From an uncultured Alistipes sp. (GTDB taxonomy: Bacteria; Bacteroidota; Bacteroidia; Bacteroidales; Rikenellaceae): a DNA stretch of 64,000 nucleotides. Below the pieces are notes generated by a model that was not told the origin of the DNA, searched no databases, and worked only from the letters and a program-made list of their open reading frames with translations. Below are positions 43,590-51,444 of the stretch, piece by piece; the stretch's first letter is position 1; each line of letters opens with the position of its first letter. The position numbers and the translations under genes were made by a program. The DNA lies in contig CANASP010000010.1 in NCBI GenBank assembly GCA_947364365.1, positions 26,795 to 90,794 on the forward strand. Reading direction: 5' to 3'.

Positions 43590-46500
43590 ATGAAGAACTT
43601 CTACACGGTTTGTGGGAAAACGTTCTTGTGTCTTCTCTGCGCGGCCGGGGGAATCATTTCCCCCCCCCTCGCGGTGCAGGCGGCCGGTACGGCGGTTGCT
43701 GCCCAGGCGCAACCCCGTAAGGTGACGGGACGGGTCGTGGATACCGCCGGCGATCCGGTCGTCGGTGCCACGGTGATGATCGAAGGGACGACCTCGGGAA
43801 TGATGGTCAATGCCGACGGAACCTTCGCGTTGCGGGCGGCCGAAGGGCAGAACATCGTGGTGGCCATGCTGGGCTACGAGAGCCGGACGGTGCGGGTGGA
43901 CGGCAAGGAGGATTATCTGGTGATCCTCAAGGAGTCGACGACCGAAATGGAGGAGGTGACCGTGGTCGCCTTCTCGAAACAGAAGAAGGAGAGCGTCATC
44001 AGCTCGGTGTCGACGGTGCGGCCCGCGGAGCTGAAGGTGCCCACGAGCAACCTCACGACCGTGCTGGGCGGCCGCATCGCCGGTATCATCTCCCAGCAGG
44101 TGTCGGGCGAGCCCGGACAGGACAACGCCAACTTCTTCGTGCGCGGCGTGACGACCTTCAACTCCAATGCCCGCGGGCCGCTGATCCTGATCGACAACGT
44201 CGAGCTCACGTCCAACGACCTGGCGCGCCTGCAACCCGACGACATCGCTGCGTTCTCGATTCTCAAGGATGCGACGGCCACGGCGCTCTACGGCGCGCGC
44301 GGCGCCAACGGTGTGATCCTGGTGACGACCAAAGAGGGTAAGGAGGGCAAGGCGCAGCTCAACGTGCGTTTCGAGAACTCCTTCTCGATGCCCACGCGCG
44401 AGGTGGATGTCGTCGACCCGGTGACCTACATGGAGATGTGGAACGAGGCGGTGGCCACGCGCAACCCGCTCTCGCCGCGTCCCTATTCGGACAAGAAGAT
44501 CGAGATGACGCGTCGCGGCGGCAATTCGCAGGTCTATCCCGCGGTCGACTGGCTGGGCGACATGTTCAAGAGCTACACGACCAACCAGCGCGTGAACCTC
44601 AACCTGAGCGGCGGCGGCAAGGTGGCCCGCTACTATGTGGCCGGGTCGCTGGCCAACGATACGGGCCTGATGCAGGTCGACTCGCGCAACAACTTCAACA
44701 ACAACATCTCGTTGCAGACGATCCAGCTGCGTTCGAACATCAACATCAACGTCACCAAGTCGACCGAGCTGGGCGTGCGCTTCAGCGGCACGTTCGAGGA
44801 CTATTCGGGCCCGATCGACGGCGGCAGCGACCTCTATAAAAAGGCGCTGGTGGCCAACCCCGTGCTCTTCCCGAAATATTACGACAAGACCGACAAGACC
44901 GCCTATGTCGACCACATCATGTTCGGCAACTCGGGCGACGGCAACTACCTGAATCCCTACGCCGACATGGTGAAGGGCTACAAGGAGTACAGCAAGATGA
45001 ACCTGGTGGCGCAGATGGAGCTCAAGCAGCGGCTCGACTTCATCACCGAGGGCCTCAACGCCCGCGCGCTGCTCAACACGACGCGTTACTCCTATTTCGA
45101 CGTAAGCCGTTACTACAACCCCTTCTACTACTCGCTCTCGGGCTACGACCAGACCGAAGGCACCTACACGCTCACGTGTCTCAACCCCGAGGGAGGTACC
45201 GAGTACCTCAACTATTCGGAGGGCGGCAAGGACATCCAGACGTCGACCTACTTCGAGGCGGCGGTGGACTACAACCGCACCTTCGGCGAGAAGCACGCGG
45301 TGTCGGGCCTGATGGTCTTCACGCTGACCAACCGCCTCTACGCCAATCAGGGCGACCTGCAAAAGTCGCTGGCCTACCGTAACGTGGGGCTGGCCGGCCG
45401 TTTCACCTACGCTTACGACCGCCGCTACTTCGTGGAGGCCAACTTCGGCTACAACGGCTCGGAGCGCTTCGCGCGCAAGGAGCGTTTCGGCTTCTTCCCC
45501 TCGATGGGTCTCGGCTGGATCGTCTCCAACGAGAAGTTCTTCGGCGAGCGGTTGCGCGAGACGGTCACGCTGCTCAAGCTCAAGGGTACCTACGGCCTGG
45601 TGGGCAACGACCAGATCGGCGGTGCCGACGACCGTTTCTTCTATCTGTCGAACGTGAATCTCGCGGCCGCCACGAGCTGCTTCTTCGGCGAGAACTTCGC
45701 GCTGCAGCCCGGCGGCGTCATCATCTCGCGCTACGCCAACCCCGACATCACGTGGGAGACGGCCCACAAGATGAACGTGGGCGTCGAGCTGGGGCTGTGG
45801 GACAAGGTGACGATCCAGGCCGACTACTTCCGCGAGAAGCGAACCAACATTCTGATGAGGCGCGAGTCGATCCCCTCGACGATGGGTCTTCAGGCCGACC
45901 TGCGCGCCAACGTGGGCGAGGCCTCGTCGTCGGGTTACGAGATCACGGTCGACGCCAACCACGCCTTCAACCGCGACTACTGGATCTCGGGCCGTTTCAA
46001 CATGACCTACGCCTCGGGCCGTTACGACGTCTACGAGGAGCCCGACTACGGCTATCCGTGGCTCTCGTGGGTGGGCAAGCGGCTCAACCAGCCTACGGGC
46101 CTGATCGCCGAGCGTCTGTTCATCGACGAGGCCGACATCGCCAACTCGCCCGTGCAGACCTACGGCGAGGTGATGCCCGGCGATATCAAGTACAAGGATA
46201 TCAACGGCGACGGAGTCATCAACCGCGAGGATATCGTGCCGATCGGCCATCCGACCATCCCCAACTACATCTTCGGATTCGGCGTGTCGGCCGGCGTGAA
46301 GGGATTCGACATCTCCTGCTTCTTCCAGGCGGCCGCCGAGACTTCGTTCTGGATCGATCCGGTGGCTACGGCGCCCTTCATCGACCGCGGTTACTCCGGA
46401 TTGACCAGCAACGGCATGTTGCAGGCGTGGGCCAACGACCACTGGTCGGAGACCGACCGCAACAGCTATGCCCAGTGGCCCCGTCTGTCGCCGACGGTCG

Positions 46501-46757
46501 TGTCGAACAACACGCAAAACAGCACTTGGTGGCTGCGCGACGGTTCGTACCTGCGTCTGAAGTCGGTGGAGCTGGGCTACACGCTGCCCGAGCGGTGGAC
46601 CCGCAAGATGGGCATCAAGGCGCTGCGCGTCTACGTGAGCGGCCTGAACCTGGTGACCTGGAGCAGCTTCAAGCTCTGGGACGTGGAGATGGGCGGCAAC
46701 GGCCTCAACTACCCGATCCAGAGGATCTACAACCTCGGTCTCAATGTTAATTTCTAA
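43590..46757 (+). CDS. SusC/RagA family TonB-linked outer-membrane transporter
   Basis: A 1055-residue SusC-type receptor. Signal peptide (long, ending near AVQAAG), carboxypeptidase-regulatory-like domain (KVTGRVVDTAGDPVVGATVM), TonB-box region (MEEVTVVAFSKQKKESV), plug with LGGRIAGIISQQ and the SusC signature ATALYGARGANGVILVTTKEG, then the barrel ending GLNVNF. With the SusD partner 12 nt downstream it forms a lidded importer for a glycan or other oligomer. No sigma/anti-sigma, hybrid two-component system or SusR-like regulator lies nearby, and no glycosidase, so the substrate cannot be named. Confidence 0.94.
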   Translation: MKNFYTVCGKTFLCLLCAAGGIISPPLAVQAAGTAVAAQAQPRKVTGRVVDTAGDPVVGATVMIEGTTSGMMVNADGTFALRAAEGQNIVVAMLGYESRTVRVDGKEDYLVILKESTTEMEEVTVVAFSKQKKESVISSVSTVRPAELKVPTSNLTTVLGGRIAGIISQQVSGEPGQDNANFFVRGVTTFNSNARGPLILIDNVELTSNDLARLQPDDIAAFSILKDATATALYGARGANGVILVTTKEGKEGKAQLNVRFENSFSMPTREVDVVDPVTYMEMWNEAVATRNPLSPRPYSDKKIEMTRRGGNSQVYPAVDWLGDMFKSYTTNQRVNLNLSGGGKVARYYVAGSLANDTGLMQVDSRNNFNNNISLQTIQLRSNININVTKSTELGVRFSGTFEDYSGPIDGGSDLYKKALVANPVLFPKYYDKTDKTAYVDHIMFGNSGDGNYLNPYADMVKGYKEYSKMNLVAQMELKQRLDFITEGLNARALLNTTRYSYFDVSRYYNPFYYSLSGYDQTEGTYTLTCLNPEGGTEYLNYSEGGKDIQTSTYFEAAVDYNRTFGEKHAVSGLMVFTLTNRLYANQGDLQKSLAYRNVGLAGRFTYAYDRRYFVEANFGYNGSERFARKERFGFFPSMGLGWIVSNEKFFGERLRETVTLLKLKGTYGLVGNDQIGGADDRFFYLSNVNLAAATSCFFGENFALQPGGVIISRYANPDITWETAHKMNVGVELGLWDKVTIQADYFREKRTNILMRRESIPSTMGLQADLRANVGEASSSGYEITVDANHAFNRDYWISGRFNMTYASGRYDVYEEPDYGYPWLSWVGKRLNQPTGLIAERLFIDEADIANSPVQTYGEVMPGDIKYKDINGDGVINREDIVPIGHPTIPNYIFGFGVSAGVKGFDISCFFQAAAETSFWIDPVATAPFIDRGYSGLTSNGMLQAWANDHWSETDRNSYAQWPRLSPTVVSNNTQNSTWWLRDGSYLRLKSVELGYTLPERWTRKMGIKALRVYVSGLNLVTWSSFKLWDVEMGGNGLNYPIQRIYNLGLNVNF

Positions 46758-46769
46758 TCACCGACATTC

Positions 46770-48716
46770 ATGAAACGTATCAAGATAGCTCTTTTGAGCC
46801 TGGCGGCGTTGGGCGCCGCGGCCTGCGGCGATTGGATCGACCTGGTCCCCGACAACGTGCCGACCATGGAGATGGCCTTCAAGACCCGCACCAATGCCGA
46901 GAAGATGCTCTTCACGTGCTACGACTACATCCCCGACCATGCCAACCCGTGGTCGACGCCCGGCATCGGTGCCGGCGACGAGGTGTGGAACTGTGCGGAG
47001 AAGACCTTTTATTATTCCAACGAGGCGGCGTTCCGCATCGCCAAGGGGTTGCAGAACACCAACGATCCCTACCTGAACTATTGGAGCGGTTCGGGCTCGG
47101 TATCGACCCGCTGCAACAACCTCTTCGTGGGTATCAACATCTGCAACACCTTCATCGACAACATCGACCGTGTGCCCGACATGACCACGGCCGACAAGGC
47201 CCGCTGGAAGGCCGAGGCCAAGGTCATCAAGGCCTACCTCCATTTCTGGCTCCTGCAACTCTACGGTCCGATCCCCTTCGTCGAGAAAAACATCGAGGTG
47301 TCGGCCTCGCCCGACGAGGTGAAGGTGGTGCGCGAGCCCGTCGACCGGGTGGCCGCCAAGATCGTGGCGCTGATCGACGAGGCGCTGGAGAGCAATGCGC
47401 TGCCGCTCTACATCCGCGTGCGCGACACCGAGATGGGACGTCTTACGCAGCCTGCGGCACGGGCCATCAAGGCCAAGGTGCTGGCGACGGTGGCCAGCCC
47501 GCTCTTCAACGGCAACGGCGACTTCGCCTTCTACAAGAACGCCGAGGGCGAGAACCTCATCAGCGCCGAGTACGACCCCGCGAAGTGGGAGGCGGCGCGC
47601 GACGCCTGCCGCGAGGCGATCGAGTCGGCCCACGAGGCCGGGCATGCGCTCTACGAGTTCGACGAGGTGGTCAACGACATCTCCGACACCACGCGTCTCG
47701 AACTGACGCTGCGCCACACGATCATCCAGCGTTACGACCAGGAGCTGATCTGGGGTATCCGCCACCTGTCGACCACGCGCGACCTGATGGGTATCTGCAA
47801 CGCGCCGCTGACCGACTACCAGCAGGGTCAGCAGATCGGCTGGTGCAAGATGATGCACAACCCGACGCTCGACGTGGTGGAGCAGTTCTACTCGGACAAG
47901 GGCCTGCCGATCGACGAGGACAAGACCTACGACTACGAGCACCGCTACGAGGTGGCCGAGACGCCCTACCACGGCCACGAGTACTACATCGAGAAGGGGG
48001 CCCGCACGGCCCGCCTGCACATGTTCCGCGAACCGCGCTTCTACGCCTGGATCGGCTTCGACAAGGGCAAGTGGTTCACGCTGGAGGCGCCGAGCGACGA
48101 GGATTCGTTCGCGGTCTACTGCAAGAGCGGCGAGCGCGCCGGCCGCTCGCTCGACTGCTACTCGGTGACGGGTTTCTTCACCAAGAAGATGGTGAGCTAC
48201 GAGCTGGTGATGAAGCAGGGTACCCACACGGGCGAGGCGAGCTGCCACTACGCCTTCCCGATCGTGCGCCTGGCCGACCTCTACCTGCTCTACGCCGAGT
48301 GTCTCAACGAGTGCAAGGAGGCGCCCGACGCCGAGGTGACCGAGTATATCCAGAAGGTGCGCGACAAGGCCGGATTGGACCGCGAGACGGGCAGCCTGGA
48401 GGCTACGTGGGCCGCCTGGTCGAAAAATCCGACCAAGCCGACGACCAAGGAGGGCATGCGCGAGATCATCCGGCGCGAGCGCATGATCGAGCTCTCGTTC
48501 GAGGGCCAGCGCTTCCATGACCTGCGCCGCTGGAAGCTCTGCATGGACTACTTCAACCGCCCCGTGCGCGGCTGGGACGTGACGGCCTCCGACGAGACGT
48601 TCTACACCCCCTCGTACATCTACTTCCGCAAGTTCACTCCGCGCGATTATTTCTGGCCGATCCGTCTGGACGACCTCTATAAGAACAACAAGTTGCAGCA
48701 GAGCCCGCTGTGGTAA
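46770..48716 (+). CDS. SusD/RagB family nutrient-binding lipoprotein
   Basis: A 648-residue surface lipoprotein (lipobox GAAAC; DWIDLVPDN follows) with the TPR-based SusD fold: AYLHFWLLQLYGPIPFVEKN in the N-terminal part and the family's C-terminal signature RRERMIELSFEGQRFHDLRRW. It is longer than many SusD proteins. It acts as a lid on the SusC-like transporter and binds the imported substrate. The next gene starts 20 nt after its stop codon. Confidence 0.93.
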   Translation: MKRIKIALLSLAALGAAACGDWIDLVPDNVPTMEMAFKTRTNAEKMLFTCYDYIPDHANPWSTPGIGAGDEVWNCAEKTFYYSNEAAFRIAKGLQNTNDPYLNYWSGSGSVSTRCNNLFVGINICNTFIDNIDRVPDMTTADKARWKAEAKVIKAYLHFWLLQLYGPIPFVEKNIEVSASPDEVKVVREPVDRVAAKIVALIDEALESNALPLYIRVRDTEMGRLTQPAARAIKAKVLATVASPLFNGNGDFAFYKNAEGENLISAEYDPAKWEAARDACREAIESAHEAGHALYEFDEVVNDISDTTRLELTLRHTIIQRYDQELIWGIRHLSTTRDLMGICNAPLTDYQQGQQIGWCKMMHNPTLDVVEQFYSDKGLPIDEDKTYDYEHRYEVAETPYHGHEYYIEKGARTARLHMFREPRFYAWIGFDKGKWFTLEAPSDEDSFAVYCKSGERAGRSLDCYSVTGFFTKKMVSYELVMKQGTHTGEASCHYAFPIVRLADLYLLYAECLNECKEAPDAEVTEYIQKVRDKAGLDRETGSLEATWAAWSKNPTKPTTKEGMREIIRRERMIELSFEGQRFHDLRRWKLCMDYFNRPVRGWDVTASDETFYTPSYIYFRKFTPRDYFWPIRLDDLYKNNKLQQSPLW

Positions 48717-48736
48717 TCCTTATACAAACCGAAATC

Positions 48737-49954
48737 ATGAAACGAACACTCTATATCTTATCGTTGGCCCTTGCGGCTGCGGGATGCTCCGACAGCAGCG
48801 ACCTGTTGCGTCCCTACGGACCCGACGACGGCCGGGCCCCCGGAACGGTCTCCGAGGTGACCGTGTCCAATTTTTCGGGCGGAGCCACGATCCGCTACAA
48901 GCTCCCCTCGGACCGCGATCTCTCCTACGTGAAGGCGTCGTTCCGGGGAACCGACGGCACGGAGCGCGAGGTGCGCGCCTCGGGTTATGTCGACTCGCTG
49001 CGTCTCGAAGGCTTCGGCGACACGCGCGACTACAAGGTCTCGCTGCGTGCCTACGACAAATTCGAGAACGCCTCGGCGCCCGTCGAGGTGACGGTGACGC
49101 CGCTGACGCCCCCCATGCAGCTGGTCTACGAGTCGCTCACCTACGACATCGACTTCGGCGGATTCATCGTCAATTTCGAGAACGAGGCGAAGAGCGACGT
49201 GGCCATCTACATCCTCCGGCACGACGCGCAGTCGGGCGAGCTGGAGTACTACGACGTCTACTACACGGGGCTTGCCCGGGGCTCCTATGCCGTGCGCGGC
49301 CTTCCGGCCGAGGAGAACGAGTTCGGCCTCTATGTGACCGACCGCTGGGGCAACACGAGCGAGACGATGACCTTCACCGGCAGGCCGTGGCCCGAGGAGC
49401 GGCTCGACAAAAAGCTCATCCAGTCGATCGACTGGCGGCGGATGCCGGGCGATATCTCGTGGTCGGAGTATGCCGGCAACCCCATGAACCTGTGGAACGA
49501 GACGATCAGCGGCGGCGACTTCGCCCACACGGACTATCCCGTCGATTTCCCTCACCGCACGACCTTCGACCTGGGTGTGAAGGTCAAGCTGAGCCGTCTG
49601 CGCACCTGGATGCGCGACAACGAGGATACGTGCTGGCAGCACGGTACGTGGAAGGATTTTCGCGTCTACGGTTGCATGGAGCTGCCCTCCTCGCCGTCGG
49701 CCGACGATCCGATGGCCGGATGGACCCTCCTGGGCGACTTCCACTCGGTGAAGCCTTCGGGTCTGCCCATCGGCCAGGAGAGCGACGAGGATGTCGAGGT
49801 GCGGAAGAACGGCGAGGAGTTCACGTTCGACCGCGAGGCGCCGGCCATCCGCTACATCCGCTTCGAGTGCCTGATGTCGTGGTCGGGCATGAAGTGCTCG
49901 GCGATGACCGAGCTGGCGCTCTGGGGCGACGTTCAGGAGATTTACAACGAGTAA
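48737..49954 (+). CDS. Surface lipoprotein with DUF4959/DUF5126/DUF5000-type domains
   Basis: A 405-residue lipoprotein (lipobox AAAGC). Order of parts: a fibronectin-III-like domain (GTVSEVTVSNFSGGATIRYKLP, about 35-120), a second Ig-like domain (PPMQLVYESLTYDIDFGGF, about 125-220), and a C-terminal discoidin-like sandwich (about 230-405; TFDLGVKVKLSRLRTW, FRVYGCMEL, RYIRFECL). This layout is typical of DUF4959-DUF5126-DUF5000 proteins encoded next to SusC/SusD. It probably helps bind substrate at the surface. The start is the ATG of MKRTLYIL, which begins the signal peptide, not the in-frame codon overlapping susD. Confidence 0.82.
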   Translation: MKRTLYILSLALAAAGCSDSSDLLRPYGPDDGRAPGTVSEVTVSNFSGGATIRYKLPSDRDLSYVKASFRGTDGTEREVRASGYVDSLRLEGFGDTRDYKVSLRAYDKFENASAPVEVTVTPLTPPMQLVYESLTYDIDFGGFIVNFENEAKSDVAIYILRHDAQSGELEYYDVYYTGLARGSYAVRGLPAEENEFGLYVTDRWGNTSETMTFTGRPWPEERLDKKLIQSIDWRRMPGDISWSEYAGNPMNLWNETISGGDFAHTDYPVDFPHRTTFDLGVKVKLSRLRTWMRDNEDTCWQHGTWKDFRVYGCMELPSSPSADDPMAGWTLLGDFHSVKPSGLPIGQESDEDVEVRKNGEEFTFDREAPAIRYIRFECLMSWSGMKCSAMTELALWGDVQEIYNE

Positions 49955-49967
49955 AAACGGGATAGAT

Positions 49968-51227
49968 ATGAAAGCATTCGATATGAAAAAATGGGCTTCG
50001 GTCGCCGTTGCGGCGGCGGCTGTGGCCGCGGTCGGCTGCGAGAAGATGACCGATACCCAGAGCGAGTGGATCGATCGGGGCGAGACGGTCTACGTGGGCC
50101 GCTTCGACTCGCTGCGCGTGCGCTCGGGCTTCGGCCGTGCGATGATCGTGGGCGACACGCGCTATGTCCGCACGGCGACGACGTGCACCGTGCGCACGGG
50201 CGAGATCGAGCATACCTACGACATCGCCGACATCGTGAGCGACGACGGCGTGGCGCGCATCCTCATCGAGGGGCTCGAAGGGGGCAGCCACTATTTCTAC
50301 GTGACCAACTACGACGCCGAGGGAGGCTGCTCGCTCACGACCGAGGTCTTCGGCGAGGTCTACGGTGAGGAGGACCTGCTGGTGCTGCGTCCCTGCCGCG
50401 CGGAGACGATGACGCCCAATCCCGACGGGTCGATCGTGCTCGAATGGGGCGAGGTCGAGTCCCTGGAAGAGATCGGCGTGCGCTACGAGGGTGCCGACGG
50501 CGCGTGGCACGAGGCGACGGTCGCCGCCGACGAGCGGACGACGACGCTGCCGTCGTGGAAGAAGAACGGCATACTGCGCACGACGACGCGGATCCGCAAG
50601 GCGGCCGACGACCTCGATGCGCTGGAGCTCGCCGCCGTCGAGCAGCGTTTTCCCGAGGAGGCGCATTTCGAGTTGCAGAAGTCGAAGTTCAATCTCGTGG
50701 AGCTGCCCACCGATACGAAGGGCAACGCCTATGCAGGGTCGTCGTGCGGTGTGCGCGGTCTGTGGGACGGCATATGGAATCCCTACGACAGCCACTCCTA
50801 CCACACGGCCGACGGCGAGGGCGTGCCGCACCACCTGACCTTCGACATGGGTGTCAACGCCCATCTGACGCGGGTGTGGCTGGCGGGCCGTACCGACGGC
50901 TATGTCGACTGGAACCCCAAGCGTTGGCAGCTGTGGGGCCGCGAGACGCTCGACGGGGCCGAGACGACGCTCCCGAGCATGGACGCCGGCTGGGAGGACG
51001 AAGCCCGCGGCAAGGGGTGGACGCTCCTCGGCGAGTTCGAGAGCAGCGACTTCATCTACAACGAGTTCCCGGTCGTGGACGCTCCGGCGGGGATGCGTTA
51101 CCTGCGTTTCCGCGTGACGGAGGTCTACGGCGGCGGTGCCCATACGGGTGCGACCGGTGCCGGGGTCTACGGGTGTGTGGCCGAGATCACGCTCTGGGCC
51201 GACGAGATCATCGAAACGGGCGAGTAG
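49968..51227 (+). CDS. DUF4998-type surface lipoprotein
   Basis: A 419-residue lipoprotein (lipobox AAVGC). An N-terminal DUF4998-like part (IDRGETVYVGRFDSLRVRSG, about 35-120), a second Ig-like part, and a C-terminal discoidin-like domain similar in layout to that of the preceding gene (TFDMGVNAHLTRVWLAGR, RWQLWGRE, RYLRFRVTEVYGG). Thirteen nt after the previous gene, last of a four-gene susC-susD-lipoprotein-lipoprotein unit. An alternative start is the ATG at 49983 (MKKWAS). Confidence 0.82.
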   Translation: MKAFDMKKWASVAVAAAAVAAVGCEKMTDTQSEWIDRGETVYVGRFDSLRVRSGFGRAMIVGDTRYVRTATTCTVRTGEIEHTYDIADIVSDDGVARILIEGLEGGSHYFYVTNYDAEGGCSLTTEVFGEVYGEEDLLVLRPCRAETMTPNPDGSIVLEWGEVESLEEIGVRYEGADGAWHEATVAADERTTTLPSWKKNGILRTTTRIRKAADDLDALELAAVEQRFPEEAHFELQKSKFNLVELPTDTKGNAYAGSSCGVRGLWDGIWNPYDSHSYHTADGEGVPHHLTFDMGVNAHLTRVWLAGRTDGYVDWNPKRWQLWGRETLDGAETTLPSMDAGWEDEARGKGWTLLGEFESSDFIYNEFPVVDAPAGMRYLRFRVTEVYGGGAHTGATGAGVYGCVAEITLWADEIIETGE

Positions 51228-51253
51228 GCGAGAACCCTCCTTGTCCGGTTGCG

Positions 51254-51286
51254 ACCGCAGCTCCCGCGAGGGGGCTGCGGTTTTTT
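51254..51286 (+). terminator. Intrinsic terminator of SusC/SusD operon
   Basis: Stem ACCGCAGCTCCC / GGGGGCTGCGGT with GCGA loop, followed by T-run. Confidence 0.92.
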
Positions 51287-51309
51287 GTGCGAAATGCCGG
51301 CGAACTTGT

Positions 51310-51414
51310 TTTTGCTCGCGTTTATTCGTATCCTTGACTTCGGCTTCGCCTCGTCTTAGATACTCCCGCTCGGCATAATCGAGCGTTCCGCTTGCTTCTG
51401 CGCTCGACTTTTTG
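51310..51414. repeat. Possible dispersed intergenic element with alternative hairpins
   Basis: This stretch holds CGCTCG (51367-51372), TCGAGCG (51379-51385) and CGCTCGA (51401-51407); the middle copy can pair with either outer one, giving two mutually exclusive stems. The composition (TTCGGCTTCGCCTCG followed by TTAGATACTCCCGC) resembles short intergenic elements I recall as recurring in Bacteroidales genomes, but only one copy is in this window. Confidence 0.35.
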
Positions 51415-51422
51415 TATCTTCG
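51415..51422 (+). promoter_or_regulatory. -7 element TATCTTCG of outer-membrane barrel gene
   Basis: TAnnTTcG variant, 22 nt before the ATG at 51445. Confidence 0.45.
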
Positions 51423-51444
51423 TATTCCATAAAGTCCGATACGT

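Noticed and set aside
43566-46517. Long open frame antisense to the SusC-like gene
   Set aside because: Val/Arg/His-rich composition typical of the reverse complement of GC-rich coding DNA; no motif.
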